A DNA stretch of 64,000 nucleotides from Soonwooa buanensis (GCF_900167905.1 NZ_FUYZ01000002.1:1-64000), one strand, 5' to 3'. Shown: positions 1 through 8,360, counted from the first letter of the stretch. Numbers and translations: made by a program. The notes: generated by a model not told the origin, from the letters alone.

Positions 1-14
1 TAACTAAAAGAGCC

Positions 15-143
15 TAGCCCCGATTGAACGGCATGTTTGACTTCGTCGAACCACTTCGTTAGGTTTGAAGCTCTTTTTGTAAGTAATGGCCAAAAGCCAG
101 CACAAAAAAGCGAGTAGTGAAAGCGGGAAGATGCTCCTAAAAA
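15..143 (+). repeat. Degenerate REP-like intergenic element
   Basis: The left end TAGCCCCGATTGAACGGCAT (15-34) matches the left end of the element at 36667 (TAGCCCCGATGGAAGCGGCAT). The right end carries AAAGCGGGAA followed by GCTCCTAAAAA, as elements of this kind do. The middle contains short inverted stretches around CTTCG. It covers the first ATG (86) of the longest recombinase reading frame, so the apparent N-terminus of that frame is translated repeat. Divergent copy of the family described at 13020 and 36667. Confidence 0.55.
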
Positions 144-208
144 TAATCAAGAAGTCATTTGTTAATTGTTTGGTTTTCATTAACTTTAATCATAATCTTT
201 TGTTTAAA

Positions 209-1291
209 ATGAAATCTCGCAATTTTAATGAATTTCCTCGTTATGGTAGCCTTAACAATACTAAAGTTATTTGGTTAGGGAATTATGTTACCGATGTTGT
301 GAGTGACGCTCTGAAAGATAGGATTGAATATAGCATTGACCTTGAGTCTAATATGTTCTATGTTGATGATTGTAGTTATTCGCGTTTTTTACTAGGTTTT
401 AAGTCGAATTATAATGGCAGAAAGCTGGTAGATTCTTTAAGTTTTAATAATAGAGTTGAGTTGTGTCGTTTACAAGATCAGCTTGCTTTAAAGGCTTTTT
501 CTGAAAGTACTATTCGTACGTATACAGGAGAGTTTTCTCAACTTTTGAAGGTTATTGGTGATTACCAAGTGCAAGATCTTAGTGAGGAAAAGTTACGTAG
601 CTATTTTCTATATTGTCATAAAGTTTTGGGACTATCCGAAAACCAGATACATAGTCGGATGAATGCAATCAAATTTTATTTTGAGAAGGTGCTAGGCCGA
701 ACTAAATTTTTCGTTGACATACCGAGACCGAAGAAAGCATCTATTTTGCCTAAAGCTTTGAATGAGAAAGATATTAACAAACTATTCCAAGTTACGACAA
801 ATATTAAACATCTTTTAATTTTAAAACTATGTTACGGAATGGGACTTCGGGTTAGTGAAATCATTAATCTAAAAGTTCAAGATGTTGATGGTGTCAAGCT
901 TAAAGTCTTTATCGAACGAAGCAAAGGTAAGAAAGATCGTTATGTTAATTTGCCCGAATCTATTCTTAATGAGCTACGTCAATATTACAAGGAGTTTCGT
1001 CCTAAATACTACCTTTTTGAAGGTGAGAATGGCGGACAATATTCGAAGCGTAGTGCACAATCTGTTTTCAAACAAGCAATGACAAAAGCAAAAATTAATA
1101 AGCAAGTTGGCATACACAGTTTGAGACATAGCTACGCCACGCATTTGTTAGAGTACGGAACGGATATTTCTTTAATCCAAAAATTACTTGGACATAACAG
1201 TATTAAAACAACTTTAATCTACACCGAAGTTACGGATAAGAATATTTCTAATGTTGTTTCGCCTTTGGATCGGATGAATAAAAAGCTTTAA
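209..1291 (+). CDS. Tyrosine recombinase (XerD/integron-integrase-like)
   Basis: Site-specific recombinase that cuts and rejoins DNA through a tyrosine nucleophile. Counting from the upstream ATG at 86 (401 residues), an N-terminal SAM-like core-binding domain spans about 130-205 and the catalytic domain about 215-390. The full catalytic set is visible: R254 in GLRVSEI, H344 and R347 in HSLRHSYATHLL, H370 in LLGH and Y379 in TLIYTEV. I prefer the ATG at 209 (MKSRNFNEF, 360 aa), because the first 20 or so codons of the longer frame lie in a repeat element and the next 20 look like AT-rich intergenic DNA. The gene ends with a 4-base overlap against the convergent ABC-F gene. No phage, conjugation or cassette genes adjoin it, so it looks like a lone chromosomal recombinase. 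Its substrate is unknown. Confidence 0.85.
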   Translation: MKSRNFNEFPRYGSLNNTKVIWLGNYVTDVVSDALKDRIEYSIDLESNMFYVDDCSYSRFLLGFKSNYNGRKLVDSLSFNNRVELCRLQDQLALKAFSESTIRTYTGEFSQLLKVIGDYQVQDLSEEKLRSYFLYCHKVLGLSENQIHSRMNAIKFYFEKVLGRTKFFVDIPRPKKASILPKALNEKDINKLFQVTTNIKHLLILKLCYGMGLRVSEIINLKVQDVDGVKLKVFIERSKGKKDRYVNLPESILNELRQYYKEFRPKYYLFEGENGGQYSKRSAQSVFKQAMTKAKINKQVGIHSLRHSYATHLLEYGTDISLIQKLLGHNSIKTTLIYTEVTDKNISNVVSPLDRMNKKL

Positions 1292-3183
1292 GACTCTAAC
1301 ATCTCTTGTAGCTCTAACCATCGCATTTCCGAAGTTTCTAGGTTTTCCGAAACTGTTTCTAAATCTTTAGAAAGTCCTGCGATTTTGTCATAATCGGTTT
1401 CGTTGTTTAGAGCTTCTAAAATGAGGTCACGTTTCTTTTCTAATTCTGGCATTTCTTTTTCCAGAAGTTCTAGCTCTCGTTGCTCTTTGAAGGATAATTT
1501 CTTTTTAGAAACTTTTGGTTGCGATGGCGTGGAAATAGCTTCTACACTGACTTTAGATTTAGCTTCATCTAGTTTTTTAGTTTCAGAATCTTGCGTTTTT
1601 TTCCATTCACGATATTCTGTGAAGTTGCCAACAAAGTTCTTTATTTTACCTTTTCCTTCAAATGCCAAAACATGATCAACGATTCTGTCCATGAAGTAAC
1701 GATCATGGGAAACAATAATTAAACAACCTTGGAATTGCAACAAGAAGTTTTCTAAAACCGTTAATGTAGGTAAATCCAAATCGTTGGTAGGCTCATCAAA
1801 AATCAAGAAGTTTGGATTTTGATAAAGAACATACATAAGATGTAGACGACGTTTTTCGCCACCAGATAATTTTGAAATTGGCGAATATTGCGTTTGATCA
1901 TCAAATAAAAACAGTCTTAAAAATTGCGAAGCAGAAAGACTTCTACCATTTGCTAAAGGATAATATTCTGCTTTTTCTTTAATAAAATCAATAACACGTT
2001 CATCTTCTTTAAAGGCTAAACCTTTTTGTGAAAAGTAACCGAAACTTATCGTTTCACCAGTCTCTATTGTCCCGCTATCAGCCTTTTCTAGGTTTTGAAT
2101 AATATTTAATAATGTCGATTTTCCGGCGCCGTTTTTACCAACAATTCCAACTTTTTCACTTCTTTGAAATTGATAATTAAAATCTTTTAAAAGCACATTA
2201 TCGCCATAAGCCTTGTCAATATGTTTTAGTTCAAGAATTTTTTTTCCGAGACGTTGCATTTCAAAATCCAATTCTAGGCTTTGTTTTCTAGTGTCGGTTT
2301 TAGCAACTTTTTCGGTGTCGTAGAAAGCATCGATTCTACTTTTAGATTTTGTAGTTCTCGCTTTTGGTTGACGACGCATCCATTCTAGCTCCTTTCTGTA
2401 AAGGTTGTTGGCTTTGTCGATGGTCGCGTCCAAGTTTTCTTCACGAATCATTTTGTTCTCCAAGTAAGTCGCGTAACCACCTTTATGAATATACAATTGC
2501 GCATCTTCCATTTCCCAAATTGTATCACAAACCGAATCCAAAAAGTAGCGGTCATGCGTTACAAGCAGCAAAGTGATTTTTTGTTTAGACAGATAATTCT
2601 CCAGCCATTCGACCATTTCGACATCGAGGTGGTTGGTTGGCTCATCCATAATCAAAAGAACGTGACGATGCTCGGCTCTCGTTTCGGTCAGCAATTTTGC
2701 AAGCGCAACACGTTTCACCTGTCCACCAGATAGTTTTCCCATTTGGACAGAAAGATCCGTAATCTGAAGCTGAGACAAGATTTGTTTCATCTCATTTTCT
2801 AGATCCCAAGCTTTGTGGGCTTCCATTTCGAGAAGTGCTTTTTCAATGAAATCGTGGTCGGTAGATGTTAGAGACAAATGATAATTTTTAAGCGCAACAA
2901 TCGGTGCCGAATCCAACGTCATCATAAATTCTTCAACCGTAAGATTTGGATCAAAACTAATCTCTTGGTCAAAAAGCACAACTTGGATGTCTTTATTGAT
3001 AAGGACAGAACCTTGGTCAGCGATTTCTTTTCCCATTAATATTTTGAGAAGTGTCGATTTTCCACTGCCATTTTTAGCAACAATCGCAATTTTTTCGCCT
3101 TCGTTGATGTTAAAACTGATGTCTTCAAATAAAACTTTCAAACCATAAGATTTCGAAAGATGTTCTGCCGTCACGTAATTCAT
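1288..3183 (-). CDS. ABC-F family ATPase (Uup/EttA type)
   Basis: Soluble tandem-ATPase protein of the ABC-F family, whose members act on the ribosome during translation or, for Uup, in ribosome/DNA maintenance. 631 aa. First nucleotide-binding domain: Walker A around 36-44 (AKNGSGKST, with Ala in place of the usual first Gly), signature LSGGQ at 151-155, Walker B IMDEPTNHLD near 179. An ABC-F linker lies near 245-300. Second domain: Walker A GKNGAGKST near 349-357, LSGGE at 439-443 and FDEPTNDLD near 462. A charged C-terminal coiled coil (about 560-631) points to the Uup-like subgroup. No membrane segment is present. A TATTTTTG promoter element ends 4 bases before the ATG. Which ABC-F subtype it is cannot be settled by eye. 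Confidence 0.92.
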   Translation of the reverse strand: MNYVTAEHLSKSYGLKVLFEDISFNINEGEKIAIVAKNGSGKSTLLKILMGKEIADQGSVLINKDIQVVLFDQEISFDPNLTVEEFMMTLDSAPIVALKNYHLSLTSTDHDFIEKALLEMEAHKAWDLENEMKQILSQLQITDLSVQMGKLSGGQVKRVALAKLLTETRAEHRHVLLIMDEPTNHLDVEMVEWLENYLSKQKITLLLVTHDRYFLDSVCDTIWEMEDAQLYIHKGGYATYLENKMIREENLDATIDKANNLYRKELEWMRRQPKARTTKSKSRIDAFYDTEKVAKTDTRKQSLELDFEMQRLGKKILELKHIDKAYGDNVLLKDFNYQFQRSEKVGIVGKNGAGKSTLLNIIQNLEKADSGTIETGETISFGYFSQKGLAFKEDERVIDFIKEKAEYYPLANGRSLSASQFLRLFLFDDQTQYSPISKLSGGEKRRLHLMYVLYQNPNFLIFDEPTNDLDLPTLTVLENFLLQFQGCLIIVSHDRYFMDRIVDHVLAFEGKGKIKNFVGNFTEYREWKKTQDSETKKLDEAKSKVSVEAISTPSQPKVSKKKLSFKEQRELELLEKEMPELEKKRDLILEALNNETDYDKIAGLSKDLETVSENLETSEMRWLELQEMLES

Positions 3184-3187
3184 AGCC

Positions 3188-3195
3188 CAAAAATA
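3188..3195 (-). promoter_or_regulatory. -7 promoter element of the ABC-F gene
   Basis: On the minus strand this reads TATTTTTG, matching the Bacteroidota consensus TAnnTTTG, followed by GGCT and then the ATG at 3183. No clear -33 TTTG is visible. If used, transcription would start at or next to the start codon. Confidence 0.4.
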
Positions 3196-3376
3196 CGAAT
3201 AAGAATTGTTTTAATTCGGCTTTATAAAGTCTTTAGTCTTAATAAAAATGATACTTGTTTATTATTTCTGTTATTAAATGTTTAATTATCTTTAAAATTG
3301 TTAAAAAATGTTAGAATTGAAAGATTAATTGCTAGTCATATTTTAAAAATGCTATCTTAGGAATAAAATTAAACCT

Positions 3377-4276
3377 ATGAGAAAAGCCATCTGTTTCGGA
3401 GAAGTATTGTGGGATATTTTCCCGAGTGGGAAAGTAATTGGTGGGGCTCCTTTGCAAGTTGCTGCTAGATTATCTAGCCTTGGTGTACCGTCGCGTATCG
3501 TTTCTAAAATCGGAAATGACGCCGAAGGTCGTACACTTTTACAAAATATTCAAAATCTAAATCTTACTGGTGTCTACGTCAAGATTGATCAAAACTTCCC
3601 AACTGGTGAAGCAATTGTCCATTTTGATGATAATGGCGAAGCTGTGTACGATGTTAAATCGCCAGCTGCTTGGGACAATATTGATCTTAGTACGGAAATT
3701 GAAGATGCAGTTGGGGCTGCGGATATTTTTGTATATGGTAGTTTGGCTGCGAGAAGTGATGTCTCGCGAAAAACTTTGTATAACTTATTAGAAATTGCAA
3801 AATATAAAGTTTTTGATGTTAATGTTCGGAAGCCGTTTTGCGATATGGACGAGATTATAAAATTGATGCGTAAAGCTGATCTTATTAAATTAAATGAAGC
3901 TGAGTTGCGCTATCTCGCTAAACATCTTGGCGCAGATAATGAGTCTTTGGAACTTAATATTTTATTTTTGTCGGAGTATACTGAGACGGCACAAATTTGC
4001 GTGACTCGTGGGACAAATGGCGCGGTTCTATTGACAGGCGAACAACTTTATTCTCATCCTGGTTTTGAGGTTGACATCGTTGATACGATAAGTTCTGGTG
4101 ATAATTTTTTAGCAGCACTTCTTTCAAAAATTATGGATTGTGAAACCGAAGAAGATTACAATGAGGCGCTAACTTTTGCGAATGCTCTTGGTGCCGTTGC
4201 AGCCACTAAAAAAGGACCAACTTCCAAAATAAGTAAGGACGAAGTTTTACAATTAATCCAAGGTCAGTTGTCGTAG
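3377..4276 (+). CDS. PfkB family carbohydrate kinase (fructokinase-like)
   Basis: ATP-dependent sugar kinase of the ribokinase/PfkB fold, cytoplasmic, 299 aa. The N-terminal substrate loop reads IGGAPLQVAARL (21-32), where Gln replaces the more usual Asn of GGAPxNVA. The C-terminal PfkB signature is DTISSGDNF (236-244) with the catalytic Asp at 242. The usual DTxGAGD is changed to DTISSGD, so the first Gly of the anion hole is Ser. The GG-A-P loop and the size favour fructokinase over ribokinase or adenosine kinase, but the substrate is not provable. The gene stands alone on the + strand and its 3' end overlaps the convergent lysozyme gene by 24 bases, leaving no room for a separate terminator. 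Confidence 0.85.
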   Translation: MRKAICFGEVLWDIFPSGKVIGGAPLQVAARLSSLGVPSRIVSKIGNDAEGRTLLQNIQNLNLTGVYVKIDQNFPTGEAIVHFDDNGEAVYDVKSPAAWDNIDLSTEIEDAVGAADIFVYGSLAARSDVSRKTLYNLLEIAKYKVFDVNVRKPFCDMDEIIKLMRKADLIKLNEAELRYLAKHLGADNESLELNILFLSEYTETAQICVTRGTNGAVLLTGEQLYSHPGFEVDIVDTISSGDNFLAALLSKIMDCETEEDYNEALTFANALGAVAATKKGPTSKISKDEVLQLIQGQLS

Positions 4277-5116
4277 CGACCAGTAACTGCCGTTGTAGAC
4301 ATTTAGGTCAACTTTTACATTGATGCCATAGGCAATTCCGTTTTCTGTGAATTGCCAAAATTTCCAGTTGTCTTCGGGAGAAGGCGCTGGGACGTCGTTG
4401 TAGTTGGCTAACCAAAGTGTGTAATCGTCAAATTCGTGTGCGAGAACATCTTTTTTGTAATGATAATAGGTGTAAATAATCGGCTTGGTACCATAAGCAT
4501 CTTCCAAGATTTTCACAAAAAGTTTTAAATCTTTAATAAGTTGTTCTTTCGATTTGTGACGAGGCATTTTTTCGATGTCCAAAACTGGAGGTAAATCTCC
4601 CGATTCTAATTTAGCAACGGAAACAAAAGAATTGGCTTGCAAAATAGGATCTTCATCTGGTCGATAAAAATGGTAAGCACCACGAAGAAGCTCATGTTTT
4701 TTGGCTTGTTCCCAAAAATGTTCAAAATTTTTATCGGATTTTTTATTGCCCATCGTTGCGCGAAGAAGCACAAATTTTAATGGAATTGTCTTATTACCAA
4801 TGCTCAAACTATCCCATTTGATATCTTCTTTATTTTGATAATGCGAAATGTCAAACCCAAAAGTTTGTGTAGCATAATCACCAATAATTCGGTTGATGCG
4901 CGCTTCTTCCTCTTTCGAGTTTTTTAATTTTTTGTGATGAAACTTGTTAAAATAAGTAGAATAGTAAAAGTGAATTTTCTCCTTTAAATAAAAACCTGTT
5001 CCTAAAAGTCCAAGTATCGCAAAAGTCAACGTCCACCACATGATTTTCTTTTTCAATTGGCGGCGTTCTAGTTGTTTTTTTCGTGATTTTCGTTGGTTAG
5101 GAATCGCTTTTTTCAT
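4253..5116 (-). CDS. Membrane-anchored GH25 lysozyme
   Basis: Muramidase of glycoside hydrolase family 25, hydrolysing the MurNAc-GlcNAc bond of peptidoglycan. 287 aa. A very basic cytoplasmic start (1-24) precedes one transmembrane segment (about 26-44), so the enzyme should be inner-membrane anchored and face the periplasm. The GH25 domain (about 85-280) begins FGFDISHYQ with D89 and has PPVLDIE with D180 and E182, the D-x-E pair of the family; WKFWQFT near the end is also typical. A TAGTTTTG promoter element ends 5 bases before the ATG. It may act in cell-wall remodelling; a role as secreted antibacterial enzyme is less likely because of the anchor. Confidence 0.88.
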   Translation of the reverse strand: MKKAIPNQRKSRKKQLERRQLKKKIMWWTLTFAILGLLGTGFYLKEKIHFYYSTYFNKFHHKKLKNSKEEEARINRIIGDYATQTFGFDISHYQNKEDIKWDSLSIGNKTIPLKFVLLRATMGNKKSDKNFEHFWEQAKKHELLRGAYHFYRPDEDPILQANSFVSVAKLESGDLPPVLDIEKMPRHKSKEQLIKDLKLFVKILEDAYGTKPIIYTYYHYKKDVLAHEFDDYTLWLANYNDVPAPSPEDNWKFWQFTENGIAYGINVKVDLNVYNGSYWSLRQLTLD

Positions 5117-5121
5117 CGGCG

Positions 5122-5129
5122 CAAAACTA
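5122..5129 (-). promoter_or_regulatory. -7 promoter element of the GH25 gene
   Basis: Minus-strand TAGTTTTG (TAnnTTTG consensus), then CGCCG, then the ATG. No obvious -33 element. The 5-base spacing suggests a leaderless transcript. Confidence 0.4.
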
Positions 5130-5157
5130 CGAAAGAATTCTTGATTGACATTTTGAA

Positions 5158-5604
5158 TTAAGAAATTTCGGTGATAGAAATTTTTTGTCCATTAAATGAA
5201 ATCACATCGCCTTCTTTATGATTATGAAGCGCCAACGCAATCGGACTTTTATCAGAAATGACATAAAGTTTTTCATTCGCAAATTTTATTTCTCCCAAAG
5301 AAACGGCGATGAAAAATTTTGATAAAGAAGTCTCAACATAACTCCCAAGACTGACAACTTTTTTATCAGTAATGTTTAAATTTTTCACTAAATTATGTTG
5401 ACTTTTAAGCTCGTTCAATTGAAGTTGAAGATTGTTAATCTGTTGTTGCAACATCTCTCGGCTAGTCTCATATTTGTCGCCCATACTGCTTTTGGTATCG
5501 TTGTTAGATGCTCGAGTATCCTCGATAAGTTGTTCTAGTTTTGAGATTTTTTGAATTAAAATTTCCAATAAATGTTGACGAAGTTCGGGCTTATTAATGG
5601 ACAT
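5158..5604 (-). CDS. GreA/GreB-like transcription factor
   Basis: 148 aa protein built like a Gre factor: an N-terminal antiparallel coiled coil (about 8-75) and a C-terminal FKBP-like domain (about 80-148). The C-terminus, with SPIALALHNHKEGDVI, closely resembles the SPLGKALLG-K-GDEV block of GreA. The coiled-coil tip carries SSMGDKYETSREM, with an Asp and Glu where GreA has its acidic tip. True Gre factors reach through the RNA polymerase secondary channel and stimulate transcript cleavage. This is a second, divergent member, since canonical greA is at 15725, so a modified role is possible. Such proteins are sometimes mislabelled as 3-oxoacyl-ACP synthase. Convergent with the lysozyme no, same strand: the lysozyme follows 41 bases downstream. 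Confidence 0.72.
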   Translation of the reverse strand: MSINKPELRQHLLEILIQKISKLEQLIEDTRASNNDTKSSMGDKYETSREMLQQQINNLQLQLNELKSQHNLVKNLNITDKKVVSLGSYVETSLSKFFIAVSLGEIKFANEKLYVISDKSPIALALHNHKEGDVISFNGQKISITEIS

Positions 5605-5610
5605 TTTTTA

Positions 5611-5642
5611 TAAATTTGAAAGATTATTGACCGACAAAACTA
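5611..5642. promoter_or_regulatory. Overlapping divergent promoters between the Gre-like gene and the 5655 gene
   Basis: On the + strand TAAATTTG (5611-5618) lies 36 bases before the ATG at 5655. On the - strand TAGTTTTG (5635-5642) lies 30 bases before the ATG at 5604. The two TAnnTTTG elements face each other, so the transcripts would overlap at their 5' ends. Confidence 0.45.
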
Positions 5643-5654
5643 CTTAATGATTCT

Positions 5655-6311
5655 ATGAATTCCTATTTTTCTAAACTTAAAATTGTTCTTTTCTTGCTAA
5701 TTGGTTGCAGTTTTTTTAGTCAAAAACTTCCAACTTCTAACGAAATAATTTCTGAATATTATAAAGCCTTGGGTGGACTTGCAAAGTTAGAACAAGTTAA
5801 ATATCTGAAAATGCAAACCACTTTAACGGTTGATTCTAAAAGTTATGCTGGAACAGAAGCTTGGATTGCTCCTAATATTTTTAAGAAGACACAAAAATTG
5901 GGACACGAGGAAGTGATCCAGTTATTTGATGGGAAATTCGGGTATGTAAGTCAAGGCGATCATCGTGAAGCCATGTCGGAGCCGATTGTTCAAAAATTAC
6001 AAAAGAGAAAATTGATAGCAGCGCTAGAGTTTGATGCTGATGATTTTAATAAAGTTGAAGAGGCAAGAAATGGACAACAGCAATTTTATGTTCTTATAAA
6101 ATCGGATTCTAAAATTTATTTTGATAAACAAACCAAACTTCTCTCAAAAATTGAAACCTCGCAAGGCAATCAAAATTTCTCAGACTATAAAAGCTTTGAT
6201 GGGATTTTGTTTCCGACGAAAATCATTACTACTGGACAAAATAAAACCTCAGAATTGACTTATCAGAATATTCTTGTGAATCGAGAAGTAACTTACGATG
6301 ATTTGCAATAA
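5655..6311 (+). CDS. Secreted protein with outer-membrane-lipoprotein-sorting-like fold
   Basis: 218 aa exported protein. The N-terminal signal sequence (1-24) ends IGCSFFSQK. It contains LIGC, a possible lipobox, but FFSQ is also a common signal peptidase I site in this group, so lipoprotein status is unclear. The body repeats the patterns of LolA-like or zinc-protease-associated domains of Bacteroidota: 'EIISEYYKALGGLAKLEQVK', 'GTEAWIAPN', 'FDGKFGYV', 'KIYFDKQTKLL', 'FDGILFPTKI'. That suggests a curved beta-sheet binding a lipid or peptide. No catalytic residues are visible. It sits alone between the Gre-like gene (divergent) and dinB (convergent). Function is unknown beyond a periplasmic or envelope location. 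Confidence 0.7.
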   Translation: MNSYFSKLKIVLFLLIGCSFFSQKLPTSNEIISEYYKALGGLAKLEQVKYLKMQTTLTVDSKSYAGTEAWIAPNIFKKTQKLGHEEVIQLFDGKFGYVSQGDHREAMSEPIVQKLQKRKLIAALEFDADDFNKVEEARNGQQQFYVLIKSDSKIYFDKQTKLLSKIETSQGNQNFSDYKSFDGILFPTKIITTGQNKTSELTYQNILVNREVTYDDLQ

Positions 6312-6336
6312 TATTAAAAACTCTCAATCTAGATCC

Positions 6337-7422
6337 TCAATCTAAATCCTCAAACGGAATTTTCAACTGAATAGAAACTTGCTTTTTTTCTTCGGTATTA
6401 AGATTTGACAATGATAATCCCAAAAGTCGTACAGCGCGGTCAAAAGGTCGTTGCTTCCACAAATTTTTTGCGGTTCGATAATATTCTTCTTTGGATTGGT
6501 AATATTCGGTTTTAGTAAAGCTTCGTGTATAAAGTGAAAAGTCTTTGTATTTTATTTTTAAAGTTAAAGACTTACCAAGAATTTGATGTTTGGAAAGTCG
6601 GTTTTGTAATTCTTCACTCAGACTTTTTAGTTTGTCGTCAATCTGTTGCTCGTCGGATAAATCATCAAAAAATGTTCGTTCTACGGCAACGCTTTTTTGG
6701 ATTCGGTTGGGTTTGACTTCGCTTCGGTGGATGCCTCGCACAAGATTGTAATAATATTGTCCCGACTTTCCAAAAAGTTTGGTTAGTTCTTCTAATGTTT
6801 TTTTCTTGATGTCTGCACCTTTATAAATTGACAAACTAAACATTTTGTTAGCGGTAACTTTTCCAACACCATGAAATTTTTCTACGGGTAGTTCCTCCAA
6901 AAATTTTTCGATATGTTGTGGATGTATGGTTTTTTGACCGTTCGGTTTGTTAATGTCCGAAGCAACTTTAGCTAAAAATTTATTCACCGAAATCCCAGCG
7001 GAAGCCGTTAATCCGGTTTCTTCAAAAATGCGTTGTCTGATTTCTTTAGCGATTTGATTGGCAGATTCGATATCTTTTTTGTTTTCGGTGACGTCAAGAT
7101 AAGCTTCGTCCAAAGATAAAGGTTCGACAAGGTCGGTGTATTCGTAAAAAATGCTTCTAATTTTTTTGGAAACCTCTTTGTATCGTGGAAATCTCGGCGG
7201 TACAAAAATAAGATGTGGACATTTTTCTTTGGCTGTTTTACTTGGCATCGCCGATCGAACGCCAAATTTTCGAGCTTCGTAACTTGCTGCAGCGACAACG
7301 CCTCGATGTCCACCACCAACGGCAATAGGTTTGCCCTTCAAATCAGGATTATCGAGTTGCTCCACAGACGCATAAAAAGCGTCCATGTCAACATGGATAA
7401 TTTTTCGTTGGCTTGAAGTCAT
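6337..7422 (-). CDS. dinB: DNA polymerase IV
   Basis: Y-family translesion DNA polymerase, 361 aa, extending primers past damaged bases without proofreading. The palm begins HVDMDAFYASVE (Asp 12) and continues with SLDEAYLD (Asp105, Glu106), the three metal-binding acids. The thumb HhH motif is recognisable in 'FHGVGKVTANKMF', and the little-finger domain follows (about 240-345, 'SVAVERTFFDDL'). A C-terminal beta-clamp peptide is plausible near 'QLKIPFEDLD' but is not canonical. The promoter-like TAAATTTG ends 4 bases before the ATG. No LexA-type operator is obvious. Start choice is supported by the conserved IHVDMDAFYASVE beginning at residue 10. Confidence 0.95.
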   Translation of the reverse strand: MTSSQRKIIHVDMDAFYASVEQLDNPDLKGKPIAVGGGHRGVVAAASYEARKFGVRSAMPSKTAKEKCPHLIFVPPRFPRYKEVSKKIRSIFYEYTDLVEPLSLDEAYLDVTENKKDIESANQIAKEIRQRIFEETGLTASAGISVNKFLAKVASDINKPNGQKTIHPQHIEKFLEELPVEKFHGVGKVTANKMFSLSIYKGADIKKKTLEELTKLFGKSGQYYYNLVRGIHRSEVKPNRIQKSVAVERTFFDDLSDEQQIDDKLKSLSEELQNRLSKHQILGKSLTLKIKYKDFSLYTRSFTKTEYYQSKEEYYRTAKNLWKQRPFDRAVRLLGLSLSNLNTEEKKQVSIQLKIPFEDLD

Positions 7423-7426
7423 GTCG

Positions 7427-7434
7427 CAAATTTA
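7427..7434 (-). promoter_or_regulatory. -7 promoter element of dinB
   Basis: Minus-strand TAAATTTG followed by CGAC and the dinB ATG. A TTTG (complement at 7450-7453) lies 15 bases upstream, short of the usual spacing. The position suggests a leaderless mRNA. Confidence 0.4.
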
Positions 7435-7455
7435 GAAAATAAAAAAACTCAAATG

Positions 7456-7983
7456 TTAATTTGAGTTTGGTTTTATAAGTTTGTCAATTGTAGTCTGAAT
7501 GTCTGGATCTTCAGGTGAAATCGCATAGTATTTTGCAATGTTGGAAGTTTGGTCAACTACCATAAATCTCGGAATCCAATTAAGCTCGATATAATCATTA
7601 AATGAGTTCTTCCAGCCAGAAGCGAACCAAAAATTTTCTTTGTCGTTCATATTAAACCGGTCAATGCTGTGGTCAAAAGCATCTTTGTTGCGTTCTAATG
7701 AAAAATATAAAAACTGAATATTTGGATTTTTCTCTGCCAATTCATTTGATTTTGGAATGGCTAAGAGACAGTCTTTGCACCAACTTGCCCAAAAATCAAT
7801 GACGATAACTTTTCCTTTGTATTGATCTAGAATGTCTTTAACAGAAATTGAATTTCCGTTTTCGTCTTGCATCTTTTCTGCTAAAGCTTCTTTGCTAAAT
7901 GTCGTTTTGTTAACTGCTGGTATCTTTTGTGAGTAGCCCAAAACGAGAATAAATATACTTAAGATGCTAAAAATCTTCTTCAT
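7456..7983 (-). CDS. Secreted TlpA-like thioredoxin-fold protein
   Basis: 175 aa periplasmic thiol-disulfide oxidoreductase of the TlpA/ResA type. The signal peptide spans 1-19 (ending GYSQ). The thioredoxin domain starts with KGKVIVIDFWASWC and has the active-site pair C69-K-D-C72, then 'IPKSNELAEKN'. The cis-Pro region 'WIPRFMVVDQ' is present. It probably reduces or oxidises exported proteins, or serves cytochrome maturation; the partner cannot be told. A TACTTTTG element lies 19 bases upstream (8003-8010). Transcription runs toward dinB with a 33-base gap. Confidence 0.88.
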   Translation of the reverse strand: MKKIFSILSIFILVLGYSQKIPAVNKTTFSKEALAEKMQDENGNSISVKDILDQYKGKVIVIDFWASWCKDCLLAIPKSNELAEKNPNIQFLYFSLERNKDAFDHSIDRFNMNDKENFWFASGWKNSFNDYIELNWIPRFMVVDQTSNIAKYYAISPEDPDIQTTIDKLIKPNSN

Positions 7984-8002
7984 TGTTCTAATTGTTGTGC
8001 TG

Positions 8003-8010
8003 CAAAAGTA
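8003..8010 (-). promoter_or_regulatory. -7 promoter element of the TlpA-like gene
   Basis: Minus-strand TACTTTTG, matching TAnnTTTG, 19 bases before the ATG at 7983. No -33 element is clear. Confidence 0.4.
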
Positions 8011-8255
8011 AAGAATTATTGGATTGCTATTTCTTATTAAATGATAATTAAATTCTATTGTGTATTAGTAGTAAGTCTTTACAAGTTCTAGTTATTATCG
8101 AAAAAACTGATAGATTTTGTATTGAAACGATTTAATGAGAAGAAAATAAACTTGTTTTCGATACAATTTTCTTCGAAAATCACTCAAACTGACGTTTATT
8201 TTTTGTTTCAAATTCTGAAACTGTATCATCCAAATTGGGTAAGAACGTAGGATCT

Positions 8256-8358
8256 GCGCCCCGACGTAGGTGGAGCTCTTTGTAGTCTTGAGGCGCGGCG
8301 ACGAAGTCGCCGCGCCTCAAGACTACAAAAGCGGGAACCGTAGGCGGAAATGGCGCCC
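8256..8358. repeat. GC-rich palindromic intergenic element
   Basis: A GC-rich island in an AT-rich gap. The core is a perfect inverted repeat: 24-base arms at 8279-8302 and 8306-8329 separated by the triplet GAA. Flanks read GCGCCCCGACGTAGGTGGAG on the left and AAAGCGGGAACCGTAGGCGG on the right, and GCGCC/GGCGC closes the ends. The layout (CCCCGA left, AAAGCGGGA right, variable palindromic centre) resembles the elements at 15, 13020 and 36667, but the arms differ. The remainder of the 429-base gap (7984-8412) holds AT-rich sequence, the 8003 promoter and the punA terminator; no gene is visible. Confidence 0.75.
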
Positions 8359-8360
8359 AA

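Noticed and set aside
1-1291. Prophage or integrative element marked by the tyrosine recombinase
   Set aside because: No phage, conjugation or cassette genes follow, and no tRNA or attachment-site duplication is visible near it. The window edge cuts the left side, so this is not excluded outside the window.
5158-5604. 3-oxoacyl-ACP synthase
   Set aside because: Such proteins are sometimes given this label, but the coiled coil and GreA-like C-terminal domain contradict it.
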